From: NORP294 sp047627915
Lineage (GTDB): Bacteria > Bacteroidota > Bacteroidia > Flavobacteriales_E > Vicingaceae
Assembly (NCBI GenBank): GCA_047627915.1
Contig: JBLHTZ010000090.1
Span: forward strand, 1 to 6,204
Direction: 5' to 3'
Length of the DNA stretch: 6,204 bases
This document shows, piece after piece, positions 5,387 to 6,204 of this stretch. Position numbers and translations under genes: made by a program. Under the pieces are notes generated by a model. That model worked only from the letters and a program-made list of their open reading frames with translations, did not search any database and was not told the DNA's origin. Numbering within the stretch: the first letter of the stretch is position 1; each line of letters opens with the position of its first letter.

Positions 5387-6204
5387 AATATAGAATAGTA
5401 AACCAACAAGTGTTCAGCTTGTTGGTTTTAATTCTTATTGTTACTACATCAATTTTTGCCCAGAAAAAGGAGCAGATTAAAATTATTCGGGCAGATGTTT
5501 TAATCGGAACTGAAAAGAAAGGAATAACAGCACAGCGTTTAATAGGAGATGTTCAGTTCAAGCATCAAAATGCCTTAATGTATTGCGATTCAGCATACTT
5601 TTATAAAACTACCAATAGTATTGACGCGTTTGGCAGTGTCCGAATTAATCAAGGTGATACACTAAACCTTTACGGTGATTTTTTACATTACGATGGCGAT
5701 CAAAAGTTGGCTACCGTTACCGGGAAAGAGGTAAAATTAGCCAGTCCTGAGTTTGATTTGTTTACCGATAGATTGCTGTACGACAGAGCCAATAACATAG
5801 CTAGTTATACGACAGGTGCACTAATTGAAAGTAAAAACGACAGCAATGTTTTAGTCAGTAAGCGAGGATACTTTTACTCGAATCAATCTACTTTTTTGTT
5901 TAAAAAAGACGTTGTTTTAACTAACCCTGAGTTCAAAATGCGCTCGGATACCTTACGGTATTTTACCGCAACAGAAGTCGTTAATTTTTTGGGGCCAACA
6001 ACAATTACTAGTGATAGCAACTTGATTTACTGCGAAAACGGATGGTACGATACCCAACTGGACCAATCAAAATATTTCGCGAACGCCTATATCATCACAG
6101 ATGGAAAGCTGTTGGAGGGAGATACTCTTTTCTATGATCGAAAATTGGGTTTTGGCAAGGCAGATGGGAACGTTCAAATAACAGATACTGTTGAAAATGT
6201 AGTT
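5371..6204 (+). CDS. OstA/LptA-like periplasmic protein, N-terminal part, cut by the window edge
   Basis: The frame is open for 278 codons to the end of the window, so the protein is truncated here by the window and not by mutation. A signal peptide is clear: basic residues to 8, a hydrophobic core at 15-28, and likely cleavage after SIFA (27-30). The mature part starts with repeated short beta elements typical of the OstA-like fold. These include ADVLIG (41-46), LIGDVQFKHQNALMYCDSAY (57-76), AFGSVRINQGDTLNLYGDFL (86-105), and later copies around RSDTLRYF (191-198) and EGDTLFYD (249-256). Such proteins form the beta-jellyroll bridge that moves lipopolysaccharide from inner to outer membrane. 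In Bacteroidota these OstA-like proteins are often longer than LptA, so the full length is unknown. The ATG at 5371 lies inside purA in another frame, giving a 16-base overlap that suggests translational coupling. It is the only ATG ahead of the signal peptide. Confidence 0.88.
   Translation, partial: MGNRLKYRIVNQQVFSLLVLILIVTTSIFAQKKEQIKIIRADVLIGTEKKGITAQRLIGDVQFKHQNALMYCDSAYFYKTTNSIDAFGSVRINQGDTLNLYGDFLHYDGDQKLATVTGKEVKLASPEFDLFTDRLLYDRANNIASYTTGALIESKNDSNVLVSKRGYFYSNQSTFLFKKDVVLTNPEFKMRSDTLRYFTATEVVNFLGPTTITSDSNLIYCENGWYDTQLDQSKYFANAYIITDGKLLEGDTLFYDRKLGFGKADGNVQITDTVENVV

Noticed and set aside
1..6204. CRISPR array, insertion sequence or defence island
   Set aside because: No regularly spaced repeats, transposase, integrase or Cas-like protein is encoded; the lone nuclease-fold gene is not enough to call a defence system.

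Overview
The window looks like ordinary chromosome of a marine or aquatic Bacteroidota, most likely a flavobacterium-like lineage. The evidence is AT-rich DNA, start regions without strong Shine-Dalgarno sites, two matches to the Bacteroidota -7 promoter element TAnnTTTG, a Bacteroidota-type OstA-like protein, and a Fur and PurA pair of the kind found in this phylum.

Layout from left to right: (1) a secreted outer-membrane beta-barrel protein of unknown function (41-1150), closed by a symmetric intrinsic terminator (1170-1202). (2) A convergent minus-strand gene (1326-1829) for a small stand-alone protein with the PD-(D/E)XK nuclease signature. (3) A 323-base gene-free stretch (1830-2152) with a small hairpin, an 85-base imperfect palindrome that looks like a dispersed repeat, and a near-perfect Bacteroidota promoter. 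(4) A two-gene unit (2153-3356): a sigma-70-like protein with a very acidic linker, then a small His-rich helical protein, closed by a strong terminator (3387-3436). (5) A tightly packed set, fur (3625-4089), purA (4100-5386) and the start of an OstA/LptA-like gene (5371 to the window edge), spaced by 10 bases and then overlapping by 16, so probably one transcript.

Functionally, the third block joins a metal-responsive repressor, the first committed step of AMP synthesis and envelope lipopolysaccharide transport, all housekeeping. The sigma-like and His-rich pair and the PD-(D/E)XK protein are the least understood parts. Nothing here is clearly a new system. The best leads are the acidic-linker sigma-like protein with its partner, whose start I move 120 bases downstream on promoter evidence, and the nuclease-fold protein next to the repeat. 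All family assignments are from reading the sequence and from memory, with no database search.
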